Shown here piece after piece: positions 7,539 through 15,588 of a DNA stretch of 37,979 nucleotides (positions are counted from its first letter, which is position 1; each line of letters begins with the position of its first letter). A program made the position numbers and the translations under genes. The stretch comes from Planctomycetota bacterium (GTDB lineage Bacteria > Planctomycetota > MHYJ01 > JACPRB01). Below the pieces are notes generated by a model. It ran no database searches. It was not told the origin of the DNA and saw nothing but the letters and a program-made list of their open reading frames with translations. The stretch is from positions 1 through 37,979 of the forward strand of contig DATLZA010000076.1 of the NCBI GenBank assembly GCA_035574235.1, in the 5' to 3' direction.

Positions 7539-9443
7539 ATGTGCGGCATCGCCGGCGCCTGGGGCCGTTTCGAATCCGACCTTGTCCCCCGGATGATCCG
7601 ACGCCTCGCCCACCGCGGACCCGACGACGAAGGTATCTACCGCCCCTCCCGCCAATTCCTGACGCTTGGTCACCGGCGCCTCGCCATCCTTGACCGCTCC
7701 CCCGCCGGCCGGCAACCGATGGTCGACCCCTCCACGGGAACCTGCATCGTCTTCAACGGGGAAATCTACAACCATCCCGAGTGGCGGGAACGCCTCGAGA
7801 AAGATGGAGCCCGCTTCCAGGGGCGCTCCGATACCGAGGTCCTCCTGGCCCTTTATAGAGCGTACGGCCCGGGAATGCTGGACCTCCTCGAGGGAATGTT
7901 CGCCTTCGCCCTCTGGGATCCACGACGTGAGGAGCTTCTCCTGGCCCGCGACGGCTTCGGCGTCAAACCGCTTTACTTTACCGAGACTCCGAAAGGATTC
8001 CTCTTCGCGAGCGAAATCAAGGCGCTTCTGGAGGAACCCTCCGTCAACCGCGCTCCGGATCCCGTCGCCCTCGCCCAATACCTCACGTACCTCTGGTGCC
8101 CTTCGCCCCGCACCCCCTTCAGAGACATCCGCAAGCTTGAACCCGGAAAGGCCCTCCTTCTTCGAGACGCCGGAATACGCGAATCCTGGACCTTTTACGC
8201 ACCGCCCGTCCATGCCCCGCGTTCCGGCGCCCCCCCCTCCGAGATCGCCGGACGCGTCCGCCAAACGCTCGATCAGGCCGTCCACAGGCAGATGATTTCG
8301 GACGTCCCGGTGGGGGCTTTCCTTTCCGGAGGGCTCGATTCATCCGCCATCGTCGCCCTTGCTCGAACCCATACGCCCGACCGGCTTCGCTGCTTTTCCA
8401 TCGAACTCCCCGCCGAGGACGCCTCCGCCGAAGGAATAATCGACGACCTCCCCTACGCCCGCCGGGCGGCGGCCCATCTCGGAGTCGAGCTCCACACCCT
8501 TTCCGCCCGCTTCAACCTGGCCAACGAACTCGACCTCATGATTCGCACCCTCGAGGAACCCCAGGCCGATCCCGCCGCGCTTCACGTCTATTTCATCTCC
8601 TCCATCGCCCGCCGCTGCGGTGTCCCCGTCCTCCTCTCCGGGGCCGGGGGCGACGATCTCTTCACGGGCTATCGGCGGCACGAAGCGCTGGCCGCGGAGC
8701 GACTCTGGAGCTGGATGCCCCGCCCCTTCCGGCGCAGCCTCCAGACCGCCGTCGCCCTCCTGCCCGCCAAAGGGCTTCTCTCACGCCGAATCCGGCGCGC
8801 CCTCGGAAACGCGGGAGCGAAAGATCACCTCCGGCTCCTCACCTACTTCGAATGGTGTCCCGCCGACCTGGCGGCCGGCCTCCTGCATCCCGATCTGGCG
8901 CCCGACGTGACTCCCGAGGCCATTCGTGCCCCGCTCCAAACCTTCCTCGACGGCCTTCCGGACGCGTCCACGCCCCTGGATCGCATGCTCGCCCTCGAGC
9001 GCCGCTTCTTTCTGGCCGACCACAACCTCCTCTATACGGACAAAATGGCGATGGCCCATGGAATCGAAGTCCGCGTCCCCTTCCTCGACCGCGACGTGGC
9101 CGCCCTGGCGGCCTCTCTCCCGGACTCCTGCAAGATCCGCCGCGGCGTCACCAAATGGATCCTTCGAAAGGCCTTCGAAAACGACCTGCCCCGCGAGATC
9201 CTCCGGCGACCCAAGACCGGCTTCGGCGTCCCCCTGCGGCAGTGGCTTCGCGGCCCCCTCCGCGTCCCCCTGGACGAACTTCTGCACCCGGACACCCTTC
9301 GGCGCCGCCGGATCTTCAACCCGCAGGCGGTCTCGCGCCTGGTCTCAGCGGACCGGACCGGCCAGATCGACGCCGCCTATACGATCCTGAGCGTCCTGTG
9401 CATCGACCTCTGGTGGCGAAGATTCGTCGACGGCGGGCCCTGA
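7539..9443 (+). CDS. asnB: Asparagine synthase-type amidotransferase, copy 1
   Basis: This 634-residue protein starts MCGIAGAWG, so Cys2 is the glutaminase nucleophile after Met removal. RLAHRGPDDEG and GHRRLAILD follow in the N-terminal Ntn-hydrolase domain (to about residue 210). The synthase domain carries the PP-loop SGGLDSSAI at about 262-270, and LSGAGGDDLFTGY and KMAMAHGIEVRVPFLD further on. The family moves glutamine amide nitrogen onto an AMP-activated carboxylate. In polysaccharide loci such proteins may amidate a uronic acid rather than make asparagine, which fits the C5-epimerase gene nearby, but the substrate is an inference. The start is fixed by the catalytic Cys. A second copy lies at 15585-17546. 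Confidence 0.93.
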   Translation: MCGIAGAWGRFESDLVPRMIRRLAHRGPDDEGIYRPSRQFLTLGHRRLAILDRSPAGRQPMVDPSTGTCIVFNGEIYNHPEWRERLEKDGARFQGRSDTEVLLALYRAYGPGMLDLLEGMFAFALWDPRREELLLARDGFGVKPLYFTETPKGFLFASEIKALLEEPSVNRAPDPVALAQYLTYLWCPSPRTPFRDIRKLEPGKALLLRDAGIRESWTFYAPPVHAPRSGAPPSEIAGRVRQTLDQAVHRQMISDVPVGAFLSGGLDSSAIVALARTHTPDRLRCFSIELPAEDASAEGIIDDLPYARRAAAHLGVELHTLSARFNLANELDLMIRTLEEPQADPAALHVYFISSIARRCGVPVLLSGAGGDDLFTGYRRHEALAAERLWSWMPRPFRRSLQTAVALLPAKGLLSRRIRRALGNAGAKDHLRLLTYFEWCPADLAAGLLHPDLAPDVTPEAIRAPLQTFLDGLPDASTPLDRMLALERRFFLADHNLLYTDKMAMAHGIEVRVPFLDRDVAALAASLPDSCKIRRGVTKWILRKAFENDLPREILRRPKTGFGVPLRQWLRGPLRVPLDELLHPDTLRRRRIFNPQAVSRLVSADRTGQIDAAYTILSVLCIDLWWRRFVDGGP

Positions 9444-9508
9444 TATTCGTGCCCCCTTCCGAGGGATGGAAGTACAATTGCTGCGAAGCCGAGACGGAGG
9501 AGAGGAGC

Positions 9509-11677
9509 GTGCCGCCGCCCGAGTCCCCAGGAGACCGGGAAGATCGAACGATCCTTCAGGTCACCCATAACCCTCTGCGGGGACGGATCACCGTCTCCCG
9601 GGTGCCGCCGCCCGCCTGCCGGGCCGGGCATGTGCTCATCGCCAATGCCTGCTCCGTCCTCTCCCCCGGCACCGAACGGGCTGCGCTTGAACTGGGCAGA
9701 AAGTCCCTGCTCGGAAAGGCCCGCGAACGCCCCGATCAGGTCGCCCGCCTCCTTGAAAAGATCCGCACTGAAGGCCTCCGGCCCGCCTTGAGCCAGGCCT
9801 TCGACCGGCTCGATCAGCCTTCCCCTCTGGGCTACTCGTCCGCGGGCGTGGCCATCGCCTGCGGTGAAGGGGTCCCCGGGATCCGACCCGGTATGCGCGT
9901 CGCCTCCAACGGACCCCATGCGGGGCTCGTCTGCGTTCCCCGGAACCTCTGCGCTCCCGTCCCCGAGAACGTCCCGCTCGACCACGCGGCCTACGCGGTG
10001 ATCGGCGCCATCGCCCTCCAGGGCGTGCGCCTTTCCCGCGTCGAGCTCGGGGATTCGGTCTATGTCATCGGACTGGGACTCGTCGGTCAACTCGCGGTCG
10101 CGCTGCTGAAAGCTTCCGGATGCCGCGTTTATGGAACCGACCTCGACCCCTGGAAATGCGAAGTCGCCCGGTCCCTCGGAGCCGACCGCGCCGCCGCCGA
10201 TCTGGATGCGGCGGCCGTGCAGACGCTGACCGGAGGACTGGGCGCCGACGCCGTGCTCGTAACGGCGTCCACCCCTTCCGATGGCCCCATCGAACAGGCC
10301 GCCGCGGCGGTCCGTCCGAAGGGACGCGTCGTGGCCGTGGGAGCCGTCGGATTGAACGTTCCCCGCCGGCCGTTCTACTTCAAGGAAGCAGAGCTCGTCG
10401 TCTCCAAGTCCTACGGTCCCGGACGGTACGACCCCGAATACGAAGATCGCGGTCGGGACTACCCGCCGGCGTACGTCCGGTGGACCGAGCAGCGCAACAT
10501 CCAGGCCGTCCTCGATCTCATGGCCGCAGGACGTCTGGATGTCAGCCCTTTGACGACCCACCGCTTCCCCATCGAGCGCGCCGAGGAAGCCTACGCGCTC
10601 CTGGAAAAAGGCTCGGCCCGAAGCCTCGGCGTTCTTCTCGAGTACCCGGCGCCCCCCGAGGCGCCTGCGCCCCCGCGTCACCTCCCCCTGCGCGCCGCTC
10701 CGAGTTCTAAAGCGCCGGCGGTGGGGTTCCTGGGCGCCGGGCAGTTCGCCCGCGCGGTGCTGCTGCCGACCCTGCGGAGCCTCGGATCCTTGCGTTTCAA
10801 GACCCTCTGCTCCCCGGGCCCGCTCGCCGCGATCGATGCCGCCGACAAGTTCGGCTTCGAAAGCGTCACGACCGATGAAGACGCCCTTTTTGCCGATCCC
10901 GAAATCAAGGCGATCTTCATCGCCACCCGCCACGATCAGCACGCCCGGCTCGCCATCCGGGCCCTGCGTGCGGGGAAACACGTCTTCGTGGAAAAACCTC
11001 TGGGCATCGCGCTCGAGGAGATCGAATCGGTCGAACGGGCCCTCGCCGAAGCCCCCTCGCCTCCTCCCCTTCTCATGGTCGGATTCAACCGCAGGTTCTC
11101 CCCTCTCTCCCGCGCGGTCCGCGAATTCTTCGCGGACACAGCCACTCCCCGAACCGTTTCCGTCCGCTTCAACGCGGGAACCCTTCCCCCCGGCCATTGG
11201 GCGGCCGACGACGCTATCGGAGGCGGACGGATCGTGGGAGAGGCCTGTCATGGGATCGATTTGGCCACATACCTCGTGGGCGCGCCGCCCGCCCGCGTTT
11301 TCGCCGAAGCCGTCCCGGGCGCCGACGACCGGTGCTTCATCACGCTGCGCCACACCGACGGCTCGGTCTCCTGCGTCGCCTACCTCTCGGGCGGCGACCG
11401 GGGGATACCCAAGGAGCGCGTCGAAGTCTTCGGCGGCGGACGCGTGGCCGTCATCGATGACTTCCGCGAGGCCTGCTTCTCGGTTGAGGGACGGATACGG
11501 AGGCAGCGACGTTGGAGACGTGACAAAGGCCACCGGGATGAACTCGCCGCGTTTGCTGAACTCATCCTCCGGGGCGGCGAAGCCCCCGTTTCCTGGCCGG
11601 AACTTCGAGCCGTCTCCCTGACGGCGCTTCTGGCCGTCCGCAGTCTCCGGGAGGGCGTTCCCCTCGACATTGCCTGA
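9509..11677 (+). CDS. Two-domain oxidoreductase (zinc ADH + Gfo/Idh/MocA)
   Basis: This 722-residue fusion has an N-terminal medium-chain dehydrogenase-like half (to about residue 375), with a Rossmann motif VYVIGLGLVGQLA around 183-195. The second half is Gfo/Idh/MocA-type, with FLGAGQFARA around 403-412 and the catalytic-region motif HVFVEKPLG around 489-497. NCBI-style 'bi-domain-containing oxidoreductases' of this shape are frequent in exopolysaccharide clusters; they probably oxidise or rearrange a sugar nucleotide, and the exact reaction is not established. The frame is open far upstream (to 8852), but GTG 9509 is the true start: GGAGG at 9496-9500 lies 8 bases ahead, and everything before overlaps asnB. 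Three bases after the TGA comes the epimerase ATG, so the two are coupled. Confidence 0.9.
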   Translation: MPPPESPGDREDRTILQVTHNPLRGRITVSRVPPPACRAGHVLIANACSVLSPGTERAALELGRKSLLGKARERPDQVARLLEKIRTEGLRPALSQAFDRLDQPSPLGYSSAGVAIACGEGVPGIRPGMRVASNGPHAGLVCVPRNLCAPVPENVPLDHAAYAVIGAIALQGVRLSRVELGDSVYVIGLGLVGQLAVALLKASGCRVYGTDLDPWKCEVARSLGADRAAADLDAAAVQTLTGGLGADAVLVTASTPSDGPIEQAAAAVRPKGRVVAVGAVGLNVPRRPFYFKEAELVVSKSYGPGRYDPEYEDRGRDYPPAYVRWTEQRNIQAVLDLMAAGRLDVSPLTTHRFPIERAEEAYALLEKGSARSLGVLLEYPAPPEAPAPPRHLPLRAAPSSKAPAVGFLGAGQFARAVLLPTLRSLGSLRFKTLCSPGPLAAIDAADKFGFESVTTDEDALFADPEIKAIFIATRHDQHARLAIRALRAGKHVFVEKPLGIALEEIESVERALAEAPSPPPLLMVGFNRRFSPLSRAVREFFADTATPRTVSVRFNAGTLPPGHWAADDAIGGGRIVGEACHGIDLATYLVGAPPARVFAEAVPGADDRCFITLRHTDGSVSCVAYLSGGDRGIPKERVEVFGGGRVAVIDDFREACFSVEGRIRRQRRWRRDKGHRDELAAFAELILRGGEAPVSWPELRAVSLTALLAVRSLREGVPLDIA

Positions 11678-11679
11678 AC

Positions 11680-12660
11680 ATGGGCGCGCTGGATCGTTTG
11701 GCCTATTATCGGCGCATCTTCCGAGCCTACCTTCTGCCCGGGCGAAGCCAACTCACCTTCTGGCATGAGACCCCGACGATCACGCCCTCATGGGAACCCG
11801 GCCGCCTCGGCCCTTACCCGATGAGCTTCGAAGCCAAGGCGAACTACCCCGGCCCCTTCGATGAAAGGGGGATTCCTCTCCTCGATTACCGCGGCCGTCT
11901 TGGACCCCAATACAACCCCATCGCGGTCGCCCAGTACGGGCTCGGAAACCACAATCTTTTCCTGCTCGGACGCGAATCGGACCGGCTCCGGCGCGCCCTC
12001 GCCGCGGCCGACTGGCTCGTCGAAACCCTCTCGCGCGGTCCCCAAGGCCTGTGGCTCTGGCTTCATCACTTCGACTGGGACTACCGCGAAACGCTGCGGG
12101 CCCCCTGGAGATCCGGTCTTGCTCAGGGCCAGGGCATTTCCCTCCTCGTCCGGGCGCACCTCGAAACCGGCCGGGAAGAATACCTCGACGCCGCCCTCCG
12201 GGCGTTCGAGGCCCTTCGCGCCCCCGTGGACCGCGGGGGAACCCTCTTCATCGACGAACGCGGCGATCCCTGGATCGAAGAGTACATCGTCTCGCCGCCG
12301 ACGCACATCCTCAACGGCTTCATGTGGGCCCTCTGGGGAGTCTACGACCTCCATCAACGGGCCCGCATTCCCGAGGCGTCCTCTCTGTGGGAACGGTGCA
12401 TCGGAACTCTCCTGGCTCATCTTGGCCGTTACGACTGCGGTTTCTGGTCGCTTTATGAACAGTCCGGAACCTGGATGCGAATGCTGGCCAGCCCGTTCTA
12501 CCACCGCCTCCACATTGTGCAGCTCCGGATCATGCACCGCCTCACGAACGAACCCCTGTTTCGGAAGACGGCCGACCGATGGGAAGGGTACGCCTGCAAT
12601 CCGTGGAACCGCCGGCGCGCCCGCTTGCAAAAGGCGATTTTCAAGCTTCTTTACTACTAA
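11680..12660 (+). CDS. D-glucuronyl C5-epimerase family protein
   Basis: This 326-residue protein matches the C-terminal catalytic domain of glucuronyl C5-epimerases (C5-epim_C). It shows an alpha-toroid pattern: YNPIAVAQYGLGNHN, then WLHHFDWDYRE, GLAQGQGISLLVRAH, HILNGFMWALWGVYDL, and the closing block YEQSGTWMRMLASPFYHRLH followed by IVQLRIMHRLT. Family members convert D-glucuronate in a polymer to L-iduronate (heparan/heparosan type), and bacterial homologues are known. No signal peptide is seen, so it may act on a cytoplasmic lipid-linked substrate. Its ATG lies 2 bases after the oxidoreductase stop. Unlike eukaryotic enzymes it lacks the long N-terminal beta-sandwich half, as bacterial versions often do. 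The exact uronic acid is inferred. Confidence 0.85.
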   Translation: MGALDRLAYYRRIFRAYLLPGRSQLTFWHETPTITPSWEPGRLGPYPMSFEAKANYPGPFDERGIPLLDYRGRLGPQYNPIAVAQYGLGNHNLFLLGRESDRLRRALAAADWLVETLSRGPQGLWLWLHHFDWDYRETLRAPWRSGLAQGQGISLLVRAHLETGREEYLDAALRAFEALRAPVDRGGTLFIDERGDPWIEEYIVSPPTHILNGFMWALWGVYDLHQRARIPEASSLWERCIGTLLAHLGRYDCGFWSLYEQSGTWMRMLASPFYHRLHIVQLRIMHRLTNEPLFRKTADRWEGYACNPWNRRRARLQKAIFKLLYY

Positions 12661-12684
12661 AGAACAGACCGATACGATAATCGC

Positions 12685-13239
12685 ATGTCCGTCGCCGCCC
12701 GGAAAAGATACAGCAGCGCCGACCTATGGAAATTTCCCGAAGACGGGAATCGCCATGAGATCATTCGAGGGGAATGGATCATGACGCCCCCTCCGAATGT
12801 CCCCCATCAGACCGTCGTGCTCAATATCCAGGTTCTCCTGGCCAATCACGTCCGTCCCCGCCGTCTCGGGAGGGTGCTGGGCGCCCCGGTCGCCGTCATC
12901 CTCTCCGAAAAGGACGCCGTCCAGCCGGATGTCCTTTTCGTCTCCCGGGAGCGCGCCGCACGCGTCCGCAAGGATGCCGTCCGCGGCGCCCCCGACCTCG
13001 TCGTCGAAGTTCTTTCCCCCTCGACGGCCGCCGTCGACCGCGGTCGGAAGCTCGCCCTCTATGACAAAGCGGGAGTCCGGGAGTACTGGATCGTCGACCC
13101 TGCCGACCGAACGGTCGAAATCCACCAGTTTCTTCCCACCCGCCGCCTGCGGGTCTTCCAGAAGGGGCAATCCTTCGAGCCGTCCGTTCTGCCGGGCTTG
13201 TCCGTGAAGGTTTCCGAGATCTTCGACTCGCTCCGTTGA
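12685..13239 (+). CDS. Uma2 family protein (DUF820 nuclease fold), copy 1
   Basis: This 184-residue PD-(D/E)XK-fold protein shows GNRHEIIRGE near residue 20-29, QPDVLFVSRER with the central Asp near 90, and DLVVEVLSPSTAAVDRGRK near 105-123 (Glu and Lys of the active site), then YDKAGVREYWIVDP. Uma2 proteins are numerous in cyanobacteria, Planctomycetota and others, and their biological role is unclear. Here the gene sits 24 bases after the epimerase and its stop overlaps the next glycosyltransferase start (TTGA), so it is embedded in the operon. It is a paralogue of the gene at 23920-24471. A DNA-cleavage role is predicted from the fold only. Confidence 0.88.
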   Translation: MSVAARKRYSSADLWKFPEDGNRHEIIRGEWIMTPPPNVPHQTVVLNIQVLLANHVRPRRLGRVLGAPVAVILSEKDAVQPDVLFVSRERAARVRKDAVRGAPDLVVEVLSPSTAAVDRGRKLALYDKAGVREYWIVDPADRTVEIHQFLPTRRLRVFQKGQSFEPSVLPGLSVKVSEIFDSLR

Positions 13240-14462
13240 AGATCCTGTACGTCTCCCAGTACTTCCCCCCGGAAATCGGCGCCCCTTCGGCCCGGGTGTT
13301 CGAACTCTCGCGGGAATGGGTCCGCCGCGGCCATTCGGTGACCGTACTGACGGCCTTCGCCCACCATCCCACGGGGATCAAGGCCGAACGCGACCGCGGC
13401 GTCCTCACACGCCGCGAACGCGTCGAAGGCATCGAGGTCGTTCGCACCTACGTTTACGCGGCGCCCAACCGGGGAACCGTCCGGCGCATGACGTCCTACG
13501 CCTCGTTCATGGCGTCCGCCGTTCTCATCGGAGGGTGCCGCATCCGCCGCCCGGATGTCGTCATCGGAACCTCGCCTCAGCTTCTCTGCGCCGTGGCCGC
13601 CCGCACGATCGCCGCCGCCTATGGCAGTCCGTTCGTTTTCGAAGTCCGAGACCTCTGGCCGGAATCGATCCTCGCCGTCGAAGCCATGCGGCAGAACCTG
13701 ATCGTTCGCGCCCTTAAGGGCGTGGCCCGTGGACTTTACGGGCGCGCCGATCGAATCGTGACCGTCGGAGAAGGCTACCGGCGCCGGATTCACGATCTGT
13801 ACGGCATCCCTCTGGACCGAATGGACGTCGTCCCCAACGGCGTCGACTTCGGACTCTTCCGGCCGGGCCCACGGGATAACGACATCCGCCGCGAGCTCGG
13901 CTGGGAGGGGAGATTCGTCGTGCTTTACCTCGGGACCCACGGCATGGCCCACGCGCTCGACAAGGTCCTCGAGGCGGCCCGACTTCTGCGCGCGGAGGCT
14001 CGAATCCTCTTCGCCTTCGTGGGGGACGGGGCGGAGAAGGAATCGCTCCGACGTCGCGCCGCGGAACTGGGGCTTCCCAACGTCCGCTTCATCGAGGCGC
14101 AACCGAAGTCCCGGGTCCCCCCCTTCTACGCCGCCTGCGACCTGGGACTCGTGACCCTCCGACGGGCCGAACTCTTCCAGGATGTGCTTCCTTCGAAGAT
14201 CTTCGAATATCTGGCCATGGAGCGCCCGATCGTCCTGAGCGTCGGCGGCGAAGCGCGGGCTCTCGTGGAAGAAGCCGGGGCCGGCGAGTACGTCCCGCCG
14301 GAGAACCCGGAGGCGCTGGCGGACGCCGTGCGCCGCCTGGCCGCCGACCGCGACCGCCTGGAGCGGATGGGACGGCGGGGCCGGGACTACGTGCTGGCCC
14401 GCTTCGACCGCGCCCGGCTCGCGGAACGCTATCTCCAAATCCTGGAAGCGCTCACCGCCTGA
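13236..14462 (+). CDS. GT4 family glycosyltransferase (WbuB-like)
   Basis: This 408-residue enzyme begins KILYVSQYFPPEIGAPSARV, the hallmark first strand of the WbuB/WcaI-like GT4 branch, with the strand-1 loop followed by VFELSREWVRRGHSVTVLT. VFEVRDLWPES lies near residue 137, the donor-domain segment FVVLYLGTHGMAHALDKVLEA near 228, and the E-x7-E-like region (SKIFEYLAMERPIVLSV) near 320. It starts with TTG inside the TTGA that also holds the stop of the Uma2 gene; no better start exists further in. It ends 11 bases inside the convergent wecB gene. It adds one sugar to the repeat unit; the sugar is unknown. Confidence 0.9.
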   Translation: MKILYVSQYFPPEIGAPSARVFELSREWVRRGHSVTVLTAFAHHPTGIKAERDRGVLTRRERVEGIEVVRTYVYAAPNRGTVRRMTSYASFMASAVLIGGCRIRRPDVVIGTSPQLLCAVAARTIAAAYGSPFVFEVRDLWPESILAVEAMRQNLIVRALKGVARGLYGRADRIVTVGEGYRRRIHDLYGIPLDRMDVVPNGVDFGLFRPGPRDNDIRRELGWEGRFVVLYLGTHGMAHALDKVLEAARLLRAEARILFAFVGDGAEKESLRRRAAELGLPNVRFIEAQPKSRVPPFYAACDLGLVTLRRAELFQDVLPSKIFEYLAMERPIVLSVGGEARALVEEAGAGEYVPPENPEALADAVRRLAADRDRLERMGRRGRDYVLARFDRARLAERYLQILEALTA

Positions 14463-15588
14463 GATACTTCCGTTCCAGAACCCTGATCAGCCGTTCCGCG
14501 GAGCGACCATCCCAAAGGGGAGGCGTGCGACGGGGAGGAACGTCCCCCGCCAGAATCCGCTCCACATGATCCAGGATCCGGCCCGGATCGGTACCGGCCA
14601 ATCGATTCGTGCCGTGCGTGATCGTCACGGGACGTTCCGTGTTTTCCCGGAGCGTGAGGCACGGCACCCCGAGAACCGTGGTTTCCTCCTGCACTCCACC
14701 GGAATCCGTCAGAACGACCCGCGCTCGGGACTGAAGCTTGAGGAAGTCGAAATACCCGAGCGGCTCCGTCAGCACCAGTCCGTTCCGGCTTCGGGGTGCC
14801 GAAGATCCATGGCCCACGCGGTCTTTCCGGCTCCACAGTCCGATCCGCAGCCCGCTCTTCCACGTCCGGGGATGGATGGGAAACACCACGGACAACCGCC
14901 CGCTGAGCTTCCGCAACACGGCCACGAGATCCGAAAGCTTCTCCTCCGAGTCCACGTTGGACGGGCGGTGAAGCGTAACCAACGCATAGCTGCGGTCCCG
15001 GAGTCCGAGAGTCTTCAGAATGTTCGATCCGGCCGCCTTCTTTCGAAAGCGTCGGAGCGTGTCGATCATGAGATTTCCCACCCGGACGATCCGCTCCGGC
15101 GGGACTCCCTCGCGCCGGAGGTTTCGGTCGGCGTCCGCCGACGGTGTAAAACAGTAGTCCGAAACGGCGTCGGTCAGCCGCCGATTCACCTCCTCCGGCA
15201 TCGAATCATCGAAACTGCGAAGCCCCGCTTCAATGTGACCGACGGGCAGGCCCATCTTGTGGGCCGTGAGGGCCGCGGCGAGCGTCGAATTGACGTCCCC
15301 CGCCACCAACACCAGCCGCGGTCGAAGCTTTCGCAAAACCGGCACCAGGCGGGTCATGATCCGGGCGATCTGCTCGGCGGCGTCGCCGGACCCCGCCCCC
15401 AGGTGGTACTCCGGGTCGGGAAGGGCAAGCTCGCGGAAAAAAGGGTCCGACATGGCCGCGTAGTGCTGACCGGTATGCACTAAGTGGAAGCGAAAACCCG
15501 GATGGCGCCGAAGAAGACGCGCGACGGGCGCCATCTTCATGAAGTTGGGACGGGCGCCGACGACGCCGACGATCGGGACCCGGCTCAT
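14452..15588 (-). CDS. wecB: UDP-N-acetylglucosamine 2-epimerase (non-hydrolysing)
   Basis: This 378-residue enzyme interconverts UDP-GlcNAc and UDP-ManNAc, the entry to ManNAc or ManNAcA sugars. The residues known to matter in E. coli WecB all have counterparts: Lys in GARPNFMKMAP, Asp in VAGDVNST, Glu in GHIEAGLRS, Glu in PEEVNRRLTD, and His in LHRPSNVD; DSGGVQEE of the family follows in the second domain. A UDP-ManNAc dehydrogenase (WecC) is not in the window, so the product could be used as ManNAc. It is the last gene of the minus-strand operon and overlaps the asnB end by 4 bases. Its 3' end overlaps the plus-strand GT4 by 11 bases, with no hairpin between. Confidence 0.95.
   Translation of the reverse strand: MSRVPIVGVVGARPNFMKMAPVARLLRRHPGFRFHLVHTGQHYAAMSDPFFRELALPDPEYHLGAGSGDAAEQIARIMTRLVPVLRKLRPRLVLVAGDVNSTLAAALTAHKMGLPVGHIEAGLRSFDDSMPEEVNRRLTDAVSDYCFTPSADADRNLRREGVPPERIVRVGNLMIDTLRRFRKKAAGSNILKTLGLRDRSYALVTLHRPSNVDSEEKLSDLVAVLRKLSGRLSVVFPIHPRTWKSGLRIGLWSRKDRVGHGSSAPRSRNGLVLTEPLGYFDFLKLQSRARVVLTDSGGVQEETTVLGVPCLTLRENTERPVTITHGTNRLAGTDPGRILDHVERILAGDVPPRRTPPLWDGRSAERLIRVLERKYLRR

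Noticed and set aside
9444-9475. TGATATTCG after asnB copy 1 as a fourth copy of the upstream repeat.
   Set aside because: Only about nine bases agree, and the rest of the element cannot be aligned.
8852-9508. Upstream extension of the two-domain oxidoreductase frame.
   Set aside because: It is Pro/Arg-rich shadow of asnB; GGAGG 8 bases before GTG 9509 marks the true start.
9377-11533. Very long open frames on the opposite strand or other frames, for example 9377-11533 (minus), 26665-29868 (minus), 31372-34353 and 34410-37295 (plus), 21957-24086 (minus).
   Set aside because: In GC-rich DNA stop codons are rare, and the translations are Arg-, Gly- or Pro-rich without motifs; each overlaps a gene with clear domains on the other strand or frame.
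14452-14462. A terminator between the convergent GT4 and wecB genes.
   Set aside because: The two coding regions overlap by 11 bases and I see no stem-loop with a T run there.
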